From: Phoronis australis
Taxonomy: Eukaryota > Phoronida > Phoronidae
Reading direction: 5' to 3'
NCBI GenBank assembly: GCA_002633005.1
Contig: NMRA01000054.1
Location: 681,711 to 736,787, forward strand
Length of the DNA: 55,077 nucleotides
The notes beneath the pieces were generated by a model, which was given only the letters and a program-made list of their open reading frames with translations, was not told the DNA's origin and made no database searches. The translations under genes were made by a program, and so were the position numbers. Shown in pieces: positions 48,801-55,077 of this stretch (positions are counted from its first letter, which is position 1; every line of letters begins with the position of its first letter).

Positions 48801-51800
48801 TTTGTTCTGCTGTGAGGGCGACGTGTATTTTGAGTCGTGACTCCTGAAGAGGGATTTCCCGGCAGACAGGGACAGAGGTGGGGTCTTTCGAACCCCCTTA
48901 ACAAAAACGTGAAAGCGACACGAACTCGAGTAAAGTAGAAAGTGTAAGTTGAAATCCGAGTTCAATTCTGAATCTGGACTGGAGTTCATAATCAACAATG
49001 AAATTCACGATACCCCAGTACAGTGTTATTTTACGCATTTTACATTTCATGCTCCCTCACCAAATCCGTTTTTCGTTCAACGTAAATTGTCTAGGCGATC
49101 TACCTCTTGGGATACCTCTCTACACCGATGAGTAATAAAGTTTCTGTCCTGACTCATTGTCCATCGAAGATGACAGAGATTTGATTGTCATCAGGCCACA
49201 GAATGATGGCTTTGAAGTGCAACTGCAACTGGGTATACCTTACACAACATTGGGTACCCCTCTACCAAGCAATCGTTAGATAACGCGAATTTCTGTATCT
49301 TGTTTCCCTCGCACGAACCGCCTGTAAAATATGTGCGCGACTCAAAAGAGTTTATTGGATACATATGAAAATAATTTTTTTCCACTTCGAAGTACGATAT
49401 ATTCGTTAGAACAAAAATGAACGCTCCCCAACAGCTCAAAGTAAAAGAATAAAATATTTTACCTACCGACTAACCCATCTCATAACAGTGAGGGTCGTGC
49501 GACAGGAACCAGAAACCAACAGAATTTTAAGAGTAGCATAAGAGAGTTTGCAGTTTTAAAACTTTTACGTACGCAGTCTCATTCGTTCAGTTTGTCACGA
49601 AAATTTTCGCCTCTGCACTTTGCAAAATTGTCAATTTTAGATGAAACTTCGGTGTCACGTTGAAGTTCAAAGCCTATTCATAATACTCACCAACTCAAAG
49701 CATACAATATACATGTCAACTCTATAATGGTGCGGCATGCCAAGTCTTTACGGCCATACGCAAAGAATCTTACAGAAATGTTCAAAAGTACTTCTAAATT
49801 TATAAACTTTTTAACAAATGCTAGATTTAGATTGACCTTTCACGTACAACCAGACTTCTTAATTGGTCAACAAATAAAACATTACGTTTTTGGCCGTTTA
49901 GATTGCCCCTAATTCTTAAACTTTTTCAATTTTGATCCACCTGTGTGACCTTATTAGGGCTCACGGGACGTGGCGAGTTACTTTTTTGGAGTCAGTAAGT
50001 AAAGGGCTATCCAACAAAGAAAGAAGTTTTGAAATCGGGTGAAATTTTATAGGCGCGAAAAGGTCTAAAAATGACGTTTTTCAACTTTGATTTTGCCGCA
50101 TGGCCTTATTAATGATCTGATCAAACTTAAACTTGATGGGCTTTAGTTTCTCAACACTCTACGTCGATCTAAAAAAGAATTTTTGAAATTGGCCCCCAAA
50201 AAACCTTAGGTCGCCACCCACCACGCTGCCCAATTACAATTTCGTTGTACTGGTCTCATCATGGGCGGCGCAGCACTGAAAAAGGAGGGGCTAAAGCCTC
50301 CTCAGCCCCCCTGTGGTGCACCGCCTATAGACCATGTGCGGCGTAGCACTGAAAAAGTGGGGGGCTATAGATTCGCAACTCCGACATTTTCTTGCGTAAT
50401 ATCCTACAGGAGCCGCCACTCTCCCAAATTATCTGTCCCAGTTTCCAGTTAGTGTGTGACCTAACAGCCTCACCATGATTAGCAGACGACGAACTTGCTG
50501 CAAATAACACCAGATAATTTGGCCAGGTGTCGCTAATGAATATGACCTTCATTGCTTCTGTAAGAGCACAGATTTCGTCCATTGAAAGCATACGGAATTG
50601 GCGGCCCACGTTTCTATGGAGATATGAAGGTTTGAATAGGGTCTGAATAGGGACTTGGCAACTACAGTTTTACCCGATTGGTAGCAGTGTGCCCTATTCT
50701 TAAGTCAAGACGATTTTTGATAACATGATCTGTCATAGGTTTCACACATTCCTTAATTAGAGCACTTACAATATATTATTTTGTTTTTTCGCTGCGCCAA
50801 TTCATTAGCCTTAGCCGCTAACCTAGAACAAGATGCCAAATGTACTTCCGCAAAATGGCCTCCGACTCCACTGATTGCGGAAGCTAAGCAGATAGTCGTT
50901 TTGGAGGGAGTATATGTCAATAATCAAGAGAACCTGCTAAACAGAAATCAAACGGGAGACTACAGAATCTCAAATTACAACAAAACCTCGTACGACATGG
51001 GTGGTTTAGCGGCCACATTGTCTATGATTCATAATGACTAATACTAATAGTAATATCTGAATCGACGTGAACTCAAATTCTCCCTTCATGATTTCGAGTA
51101 TACTGAACTTGAATTGAAGTATTCAAATCAAAATACCCTTGATAAAAGTTCTGTGAAGATTATGGGTTACACCTTCGATTTCTACTGCCATCTGTGTTTA
51201 ATCGTAGCACTATAGCTTACCATTTTAGTCCCGGAATAGTGAACTCGACTTACAACGTTATCACTCAGTTAGTCTCCCGCTGTAAAAATCTAGGCCAACA
51301 ATGTCTGTTCGTCCTTCGGGTAATGCAGACTAACACAGCGTCCGTGACCTTATGACTGTATCTCAACTTAGGGCGGTTGGCGGTTAGCGGGAAGTCAGAA
51401 CTCCCGAGTCGACGGTAAAATCCCCACGAAATCCGAGCGGAGGGTCATACTTGCTGACCGGCCCGCTTTTGATGGGACTGCCACTCTTTTTGAAGGTTCG
51501 AAGCCTGTCCCACCACATCGTTAAAGCTATAATACATTTGCATATACACTTAGAGCTACAAAAAGCAGTTTTGAACAGTTTTCCGGTGGTTGTACCATAT
51601 AACTACGGTGAATTTTCTATTTATTTCAATGTGAAGCGCCCATTCAGTTGACCTGGCATATTGCTAAATTCTGTTGACATTGTTCTAAAATCGGTTTTCG
51701 TCAACTTCTGTTCTTGGCACGGTATGATTGTGCTTGGTGTCGCAACAGGACACATATTTTTCTAAATTTTATGCACACAATGCACGTACTTTTGATTCAT

Positions 51801-54008
51801 GTTTTGTGACTTTCTACTTCAAGATATATCAAAGAAAATGTGAAAAATCTTACTTTATTTACAGAAGTGGGTTACATTTACATGAGCGGCACACCAGAGG
51901 GCTGGGTGTGGGGGGGGGGCTATAGCCCCACTGACTTTTTTCAGTGCTACGCCGCCCGTGAATTGGATTATGACCTGTGAAGCTTACTCGAATTCTTCTA
52001 CGTCTTACCTTCATATTATTTAAATCATCATGATAGTCAATTTTTATTTAACGAATGAAAAATTTTTATGGTACTCAGTTGCCATGGTAACATTTATATG
52101 CCTGTCTACTCTCATACTTAACGTGAGCTTGGTCACTCCACCCTGTAATTGCCGAATGACTTCTAAAGTACATTTTATGTTACTTACTGTGGCAAAAGGT
52201 TGTGAGGATCATTTTAGTTTGCGTATTGATTTGTACTGAGATCGCTTTGCTAATTGTACGCCTTAGCTACCATGAAAATTTTGAAACCCGTGGTTCCAAG
52301 TTTAAGAGACATTTATCTCTCACGCGAGTGTGACAATGAGTGACAAAATCAGATTTTGGGTGGAATCGGTTAAACGATCAGCATCCTGTAAAAACCACAA
52401 AATTCAGATTAAAGTGACTTTATTTACTTTATGTAATGATTAGCAGTTAATACGGTGGACGTTACCAGCGCAACAGTTGGCAGCTGACGGGAGGGGGGGG
52501 GGAGGGGCACAGGTTAGATGCACTGGTGTGGTTAGACTCATTCGAAAACATGCATGTTAATCATAGTGTTTGGCTAAATTAGAAGTACAGACGTGGAAAA
52601 CAAAAACGACGCTAAAGTGCAACATGTAAACGACGTTTCGATACTAATCAAAAGTCATCCTGAGGTACAATAGTAGACAGAAAACAAAATATCGTAAAAG
52701 AATTAGATTAATATTCAAACGTCGTTCTCAAACATGTATGTGCCATCGTTTCCTCGATGGAAACGTTTTGGCCAATTTCATGAAAATTCACCAAAGAAAT
52801 CTAGTTACAGAAACTGCCACCAGCCATGAGGAGACCAACAGTAGTCAAATTATTTAAAAATTGAAGTCGACTGATTTGATTACCGTAGAAACATAATTGC
52901 AAAAATTAATGAAGCCCCTTTATGCGGTTTACGAGATACAGCAACATACTGCCCGTAATCGGGCACTGTAAAATACGCGATGGTACGTCCTCTATCGGCT
53001 CTTGCTTGAAAACAAACAAAAGGCCCATATTTTAGATTTTTTATTTTCTTAGTCAGACAGCAAACTGATGAAAAGTATCATTGGAAAGCACCAGCACCAC
53101 GCAAACTGGCCCCAGAACACCTCAAAAATGACTAAAAATCAAAGACACAAAATTGGGCAAAATTTAGCGAAGTTTAGCACTCCACTGAATGTTAACAGAA
53201 ACACCTTTGAAAATTTTAAAGACTGTCTTCTGATAGATAAGTTCAATGCCTACATAAACATTATAAATATTTCTTCTTTCCTGTTCTTTTAAACCGTTTT
53301 AAAACAACTTCACTGACTGAACCTTTTTGAATAAAAAATTAGCTATTTTGAGCCAAAATATTCATGGTGTAACTTAAAAAAATGATGGCCCAAAATTTTC
53401 AAATAAGCATTTGAACATATTCCACCAGGATGTATGTAAACACATTTTTTTCAAGATCGGAGTCGGTAACCCTGGAGTCGACCTTTTGGTGCTCTCGTGG
53501 AATGACAGTTTAAAGATTTGACACGCTACCTGAAACGAGAGATGATGGGGGAGATTGATGTAACGACACTGTTTTAAAGAAGGAACTCATTTTGCTTTTC
53601 TTTTGATAAATATGAGCATTTACAGAGGGATTTTCCAAGCAAATAATACCATAGAAGACATGTTCAACAATTATTTAAACGACTTCAAAATTTTGTGAAA
53701 TTTACTGTAGACTCAGTGAGAAAACAGGTGTAAAACTACCAAAAGTTGCAAAGACTGTCTGTCGTATTTGAGATCCAAATGTTTCTGGGAAACAATAAAA
53801 TATTTATCACACTCCTCATCTTGTATTTTCCAGACGTACACTACAGACTACCAAGTGGCGGATTCAGCAGGCACAGCAACCGCATTTCTGTGCGGGGTGA
53901 AGACTAAATCATTCGTGGTTGGAGTAGACGACGAAGTCAAATACCAGGATTGTAGCACTCGGAAAAAGTCAGAGATTGACTGTATACATAAGTGGTCCCA
54001 AAACGCCG
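30883..54008 (+). CDS. Alkaline phosphatase, first four coding exons (partial)
   Basis: Extracellular metal-dependent phosphomonoesterase. Exons: 30883-30946, 31858-31986, 35506-35597, 53834-54008, all GT-AG with agreeing phases, 153 complete codons. Exon 1 encodes a hydrophobic leader (MDPLSWLILSICVF...), a likely signal peptide. Exon 2 has the family start (QWRKQAQ) and NVILFVGDGMGVSTVT with metal-ligand Asp56. Exon 3 ends FPHVALSK. Exon 4 has TYTTDYQVADSAGTATAFLCGVK with the phosphorylated nucleophile Ser106. About two thirds of the expected roughly 500-aa protein is missing: exon 4 ends at a normal GTAAGC donor, but no later exon appears in the last 1.07 kb. Intron 3 is 18.2 kb and holds a cofilin gene antisense. 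Close to the vertebrate tissue-nonspecific/intestinal group, but the paralogue cannot be told. Confidence 0.92.
32245..33812 (-). mobile_element. Decayed Tc1/mariner element with long inverted repeats
   Basis: This lies in phosphatase intron 2. The ends resemble each other as inverted repeats of roughly 120 bp: 32250-32280 (CCAAAAGTGAGCCGCTTTTTGACAAG) is mirrored by CTTGTCAAAAAGTGGATCAC at 33781-33800, and a CAACAAATGTACAAATATCACAGAGA-like block (about 32338-32363) is mirrored near 33695-33720. A TA target duplication could not be fixed, so the ends are approximate. Confidence 0.7.
32409..33490 (-). pseudogene. Tc1/mariner (IS630-like) transposase pseudogene
   Basis: Reading the - strand from about 33490, the HTH part is intact (CRATVNRLIANIRNTGSVAR, then SDGGRSKTACSKEN) until a stop after LQVSKSPV near 33185. 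Further on come VFTNETDF (first acidic residue region), KKVMVSVGVSW, QQDRAPSHTS (second Asp), IWDSLKEK and a C-terminal stretch ending EEDGGHIEH near 32430. Stops and frame changes separate these blocks, so it is dead. The length of about 1.05 kb matches an intact family transposase. Confidence 0.85.
36072..51223 (-). CDS. Cofilin/ADF family actin-depolymerising protein, nested antisense gene
   Basis: Binds and severs actin filaments in the cytoplasm. Body exons on the - strand: 40276-40141, 37927-37801, 36240-36072, all GT-AG with agreeing phases and ending in TGA (36074-36072). The protein begins ASGIKVAQDAID directly after the splice site. Cofilin genes typically have an intron just after the initiator ATG, so exon 1 should be an ATG followed by GT. 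The best candidate is 51223-51221 (AAAATG|GTAAGC), near a GC-richer, promoter-like stretch; this exon is uncertain (about 0.4). With it the protein is 144 aa. Domain features: RYVILKFNDKRTEVV, then DDFLQDM and AYIAYDFEYQ, KVLLVNW, and EKMLVSSTAKEVGLK matching the actin-binding long helix. The whole gene lies in intron 3 of the phosphatase gene, opposite strand. Confidence 0.9.
36453..36542. repeat. 26-bp minisatellite, three copies plus partial fourth
   Basis: TTTGTCACAGAATGACTTCA recurs with GTCAC starting at 36457, 36483 and 36509, period 26. A degenerate fourth copy (CCTGCCACAGAA) ends near 36542. Copies are nearly identical, implying recent expansion. It lies in cofilin intron 3. Confidence 0.9.
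36718..37150. repeat. Diverged tandem repeat with nuclear-receptor half-sites
   Basis: Units contain GTGACCTT-A..ATGTCAAGGTCA, then CAAAATC(A/G)A.TGG(C/T)GCC, a CACCTACACCTC.GTACAAAATATGAA segment and CACAGCTT. Clear unit starts are near 36720, 36841 (shortened) and 37075. TCAAGGTCA is an extended monomeric nuclear-receptor half-site, present near 36737 and 37092 on the + strand, and its reverse complement TGACCTTGA is at 37076. It lies in cofilin intron 3. Confidence 0.7.
37154..37229 (+). mobile_element. Short palindromic element, copy A
   Basis: The sequence begins CATGGGAGGCGCACC, has GGGGGGCTATAGCCCCCC at its centre, then TTTTTCAGTGCTGCGCTGCTCATG. The two ends are imperfect inverted repeats. 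Relatives occur at 47585-47652, 50260-50332, 50333-50370 and 51881-51960. Confidence 0.8.
37928..40140 (-). other. Cofilin intron 2
   Basis: Besides the THAP fragment, this intron has a C/G-rich low-complexity stretch at 38660-38840 (repeated CACTCCTCCC and GGGGGC words) and AAGATGGCGGAG at 39211-39222, a YY1-like sequence whose open frame stops after 16 codons. No exon is supported. Confidence 0.5.
38072..38170 (+). pseudogene. THAP-type zinc-finger fragment
   Basis: ATG at 38072 reads MGKGAFCRAINCTNSSMKP, and a one-base frame shift later reads FPKDPEM. The order C-x4-C, N, F-x-FPKDPE is that of the N-terminal half of a THAP DNA-binding domain, found in P-element-derived transposases and host THAP proteins. 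A stop follows and no C-terminal half (CxxH, AVPTIF) was found. It is probably a transposon relic in cofilin intron 2. Confidence 0.45.
41025..41513 (+). other. Unrecognised open stretch of 162 codons
   Basis: The frame is open for 162 codons but starts at GTG; the first ATG comes a few codons in. The C-terminal part is acidic (DVDYDPDTTDDSVLDPDRGD). I recognise no domain, and no flanking splice sites clearly frame it. It could be a decayed transposon ORF or chance. It sits in cofilin intron 1 and phosphatase intron 3. Confidence 0.2.
42995..43106 (+). repeat. Dispersed repeat shared with 48510-48565 and 49318-49376
   Basis: AAAATATGTGCGCGACTCGA and AAGAGTTTATTGG at 42999-43032 recur almost unchanged at 49324-49357 in the same orientation. 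The following GATGCAAATTGGAAAC (43066 on) recurs at about 48523-48538. The three pieces may come from one longer, rearranged element. Confidence 0.7.
43352..43565. mobile_element. MITE-like segment with TGGCGTA/TACGTCA ends
   Basis: CAGTGGCGTACC at the left faces CTAGCTACGTCACTAG at the right, an imperfect inverted repeat similar to the ends of the clearer element at 48166-48336. The interior is G-rich. No target duplication was identified. Confidence 0.4.
43592..44492. mobile_element. 901-bp foldback element with 9-bp target duplication
   Basis: Arms of about 280 bp (43592-43870 and 44492-44215) are close inverted copies beginning TAGGCAATGACCATCGCC. The element is flanked by a perfect direct repeat CCTTTCTGG (43583-43591 and 44493-44501). 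Each arm also folds on itself: CATCGCCTCTG and CAGAGGCGATG are 11 bases apart. A 9-bp duplication with long arms fits Mutator-like foldback elements; hAT (8 bp) is the alternative. The 350-bp centre has no recognisable transposase. The similar peptides read from both arms are mirror images of the DNA repeat. Confidence 0.9.
44586..46122. mobile_element. 1537-bp non-autonomous element flanked by TA
   Basis: The left end CCGTATTCGCCGTAATAACC is exactly mirrored at the right by GGTTATTACGGCGAATACGG, ending at 46122. TA precedes 44586 and follows 46122. Just inside both ends are GGGCGC-rich stretches (left GGGGGGCGCTTATTC, right GGGGGCGCTTATAG). The interior encodes no recognisable transposase. 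A TA duplication suggests Tc1/mariner-type mobilisation, though other superfamilies are possible. A diverged internal fragment lies in wee1 intron 2 (4633-4860). Confidence 0.85.
46141..46665 (-). pseudogene. IS1595/Merlin-like (ISXO2-type) transposase, internally deleted
   Basis: The - strand frame begins with a zinc-ribbon-like CVTCMGQM...CRCPQHKG, then SIRSGSFFEKSHLPLSTLVQ and a WFTYIRDICS helix, as in IS1595/ISXO2 transposases. It then jumps straight to the C-terminal HSVNFVDPVTGVHTQNV block. The central part with the catalytic acidic residues is missing. After a frame shift, ENYWRHIKQRI and MWRERCGRTSADAF continue the C-terminus. It is a dead, deleted copy abutting the element that ends at 46122. 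Confidence 0.75.
47585..47652 (+). mobile_element. Short palindromic element, copy B
   Basis: CATGAGCGGCGCACCA...TTATAGCC...TTTTTCAGTGCTGTGCCGTCCATG: same order as the other copies, with a shortened G-rich centre. Confidence 0.75.
48166..48336. mobile_element. 171-bp MITE with 18-bp inverted ends
   Basis: GATCAGCACTGGCGTAGC at the left and its reverse complement at the right (GCTACGCCAGTGGTGATC) match in 17 of 18 positions. The interior is G-rich on the left half and unrelated on the right, with no coding capacity. No obvious target duplication. Confidence 0.75.
49318..49376 (+). repeat. Second copy of the dispersed repeat at 42995
   Basis: AAAATATGTGCGCGACTCAA and AAGAGTTTATTGG followed by GAAAATAATT match 42995-43052 with few changes. 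Confidence 0.7.
50260..50370 (-). mobile_element. Short palindromic element, copies C and D in tandem
   Basis: In reverse orientation 50332-50260 reads as a full copy (AGGCGGTGCACCACAG...TTTTTCAGTGCTGCGCCGCCCATG). Immediately beside it, 50370-50333 is half of another copy that stops at the central CTATAG. Confidence 0.8.
51224..51480 (-). promoter_or_regulatory. Candidate cofilin promoter region
   Basis: Directly upstream (on the - strand) of the candidate ATG-only exon, the sequence is richer in CpG than the surrounding intron and contains GGCGGTTGGCGG and an E2F-like GCGGGAA. This supports, but does not prove, a transcription start here. Confidence 0.3.
51881..51960 (+). mobile_element. 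Short palindromic element, copy E
   Basis: CATGAGCGGCACACCAGAGG, a G-rich centre ending GGCTATAGCCCC, then TTTTTTCAGTGCTACGCCGCCCGTG. It is the best preserved full-length copy with copy A. Confidence 0.8.
51961..53833. other. Distal part of phosphatase intron 3
   Basis: No gene or clear element is recognised. A poly-G run lies at 52491-52507. Open frames are short and featureless. Confidence 0.5.
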
Positions 54009-54234
54009 GTAAGCCCGCGAAGTGCGAGCAAAAATACTGTAACTATAATATCTTTAGTGCGACCCAGTCTCTCAATAACTTTTCACTCTCGCGACGTGGT
54101 GTGAGCCGGTAAGACGATTCGGGGGTTAAAACTTAACTGAGTTGAGCTGTATCAAACATGCAATATGAACTCAAGGCTTAAAGTTATTATTTCCATGTTC
54201 CATGAATCTTTCCATGCGTGCACCTAGCCTTTAA

Positions 54235-54440
54235 TATTGGGGGGGCTCGAATTTCTGACGAAGTGGACCTTTTGGTAACAAAAAACGGGAGGATTAAAAA
54301 AAGGGTTACCACGCCTTTTTAGTGGACTTCTATCTCGTTTTCTTAGACTTTTTGGTTCTCTAAGGCGGATCTTTTTTCCCACTTCGCCAAATGGGGGGGA
54401 GGGGGTTGAGGTCGTTGGAGCCCCCGGAGCCCCCTTGGGT
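54235..54440 (-). repeat. Dispersed repeat, GGCGAAGTGGG family, copy 2
   Basis: Read on the - strand, GGCGAAGTGGGAAAAAAGAT then CCGCCTTAGAG and CAAAAAGTCTAAGAAAA match copy 1 at 17001-17090. G/C-rich ends bound it on both sides. Confidence 0.6.
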
Positions 54441-54678
54441 GTTACTATTGTCAATTTTCAGCGCATCATGTGTCGTGCCAAATATCAATGAGACCTGACG
54501 CTGACAGGTTTTCTTTTCAAGGAGTTAAAGCAGCGTACGACCGATGATCTATATTTAAAGGCGAAGGCAACCTTTTTCCATGTCAGTTTGAGCTAAAATA
54601 AGGTTGGTTGGTTATCCTAGACATATTTTTCACTTAATTACAGCTTTTCGTAATTTTATTAATTACTCGTCCGCTTTT

Positions 54679-54715
54679 CCGGAAGTGACGTTTTAGGAGG
54701 CAAGCGCTTCCCGCC
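54679..54715 (+). promoter_or_regulatory. ETS/CRE-like and E2F-like promoter cluster
   Basis: CCGGAAGTGACG (54679-54690) combines an ETS site with a CRE-like TGACG, a common housekeeping promoter module. CTTCCCGCC at 54707-54715 resembles an E2F site. A perfect 11-bp stem, CTTCAAGCAGC/GCTGCTTGAAG, lies at 54781-54817. The cluster is about 320 bases before the ATG at 55003. Confidence 0.4.
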
Positions 54716-55002
54716 ACTTGGTTTTGCGTTGAGCTTACTGTGCGAATCTGTTCTATTCTACTTTTGTTTTGTGCTATACGCTTCAAGCAGCACTTCCACC
54801 TGTCTAGCTGCTTGAAGAACGAAAATCAAATTCAGCCTTTCATAAAATCGTTTTCATAATCTTGCTTGTCGCAAAAGGAATGCAACAAGAACATCGAAAC
54901 CATCAGTGACTCAAAAACCGCGAGTATTCTGCGGCAAGATAGGTTAGTAGAGAACTCAACTGCGTTGGATTTAGGGATTGTTTAGTGTGTTGTAAGCTGA
55001 AA

Positions 55003-55077
55003 ATGGCTGGAGTCGGTGACCCGTATCACAGTGACAGTAGTGTGAGTGACGGAGACCTTGTTCACAGCAGTGGTGAC
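55003..55077 (+). CDS. Start of an unidentified gene, runs off the window
   Basis: ATG at 55003 has a good initiation context (A at -3, G at +4) and opens 25 codons to the window edge: an acidic, Ser/Asp-rich N-terminus (MAGVGDPYHSDSSVSDGDLV...). I do not recognise the protein. A promoter-like segment precedes it. It is not an alkaline phosphatase exon, so it is either the next gene or a gene nested in a later phosphatase intron. It could also be chance. Confidence 0.4.
   Translation, partial: MAGVGDPYHSDSSVSDGDLVHSSGD

Noticed and set aside
50471-50478. ATG followed by GTGAGG on the - strand, as cofilin first exon
   Set aside because: Weaker donor and embedded in an unrelated open frame; the GTAAGC site at 51220 with a GC-richer upstream region is better.

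Overview
This window is metazoan nuclear DNA, most likely from a marine invertebrate. It shows GT-AG introns of hundreds of bases to 18 kb, short phase-consistent coding exons, AT-rich spacers and many non-autonomous DNA transposons. The Wee1 and alkaline phosphatase exons look deuterostome-like, but I cannot name the species. There is no operon structure, no CRISPR array and no convincing tRNA or rRNA gene. One ambiguous base (N) lies at 20165.

Four genes can be reconstructed by joining exons whose splice sites and reading phases agree. (1) A complete WEE1 mitotic-inhibitor kinase, + strand, 10 coding exons, 1160-13882, 594 aa. (2) A complete glutathione S-transferase-like gene, + strand, 19395-27447, with two candidate first coding exons (19395-19435 and 22632-22708) that both end in the phase needed by the shared exon 2. 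This gives proteins of 250 or 262 aa, the longer one starting with an N-myristoylation-type sequence. (3) The first four coding exons of a secreted or GPI-type alkaline phosphatase, + strand, 30883-54008, with an 18.2 kb third intron. (4) A cofilin/ADF actin-severing gene on the - strand, nested inside that intron, with body exons 40276-36072 and a candidate ATG-only first exon at 51221-51223. At the right edge a promoter-like CpG segment leads into an open reading frame from 55003 that runs off the window. No further alkaline phosphatase exon was found before it.

Most of the rest is transposon-derived. Wee1 introns hold a fragment of a 1.5 kb TA-flanked element, an array of eleven CTCF-like motifs at about 146 bp spacing (5056-6529), tRNA-derived SINE pieces and a PIF/Harbinger-type MITE (12665-13229). 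The GST-phosphatase spacer holds a decayed Polinton-type protease. Phosphatase intron 2 holds a decayed Tc1/mariner element with long inverted repeats. Intron 3, which contains the cofilin gene, holds a THAP-domain fragment, a 26-bp minisatellite, a nuclear-receptor half-site repeat, a 901-bp foldback element with a perfect 9-bp target duplication, the full 1537-bp TA-flanked element, an internally deleted IS1595/Merlin-like transposase, and several copies of a short palindromic element centred on GGGGGCTATAGCCCC.

The genes have unrelated roles (cell-cycle control, conjugation chemistry, phosphate release, actin turnover), so they read as ordinary neighbours rather than a pathway. The most interesting observations are the CTCF-motif array, the alternative GST N-termini, two canonical beta-TrCP degrons in Wee1, and the antisense nested cofilin gene.
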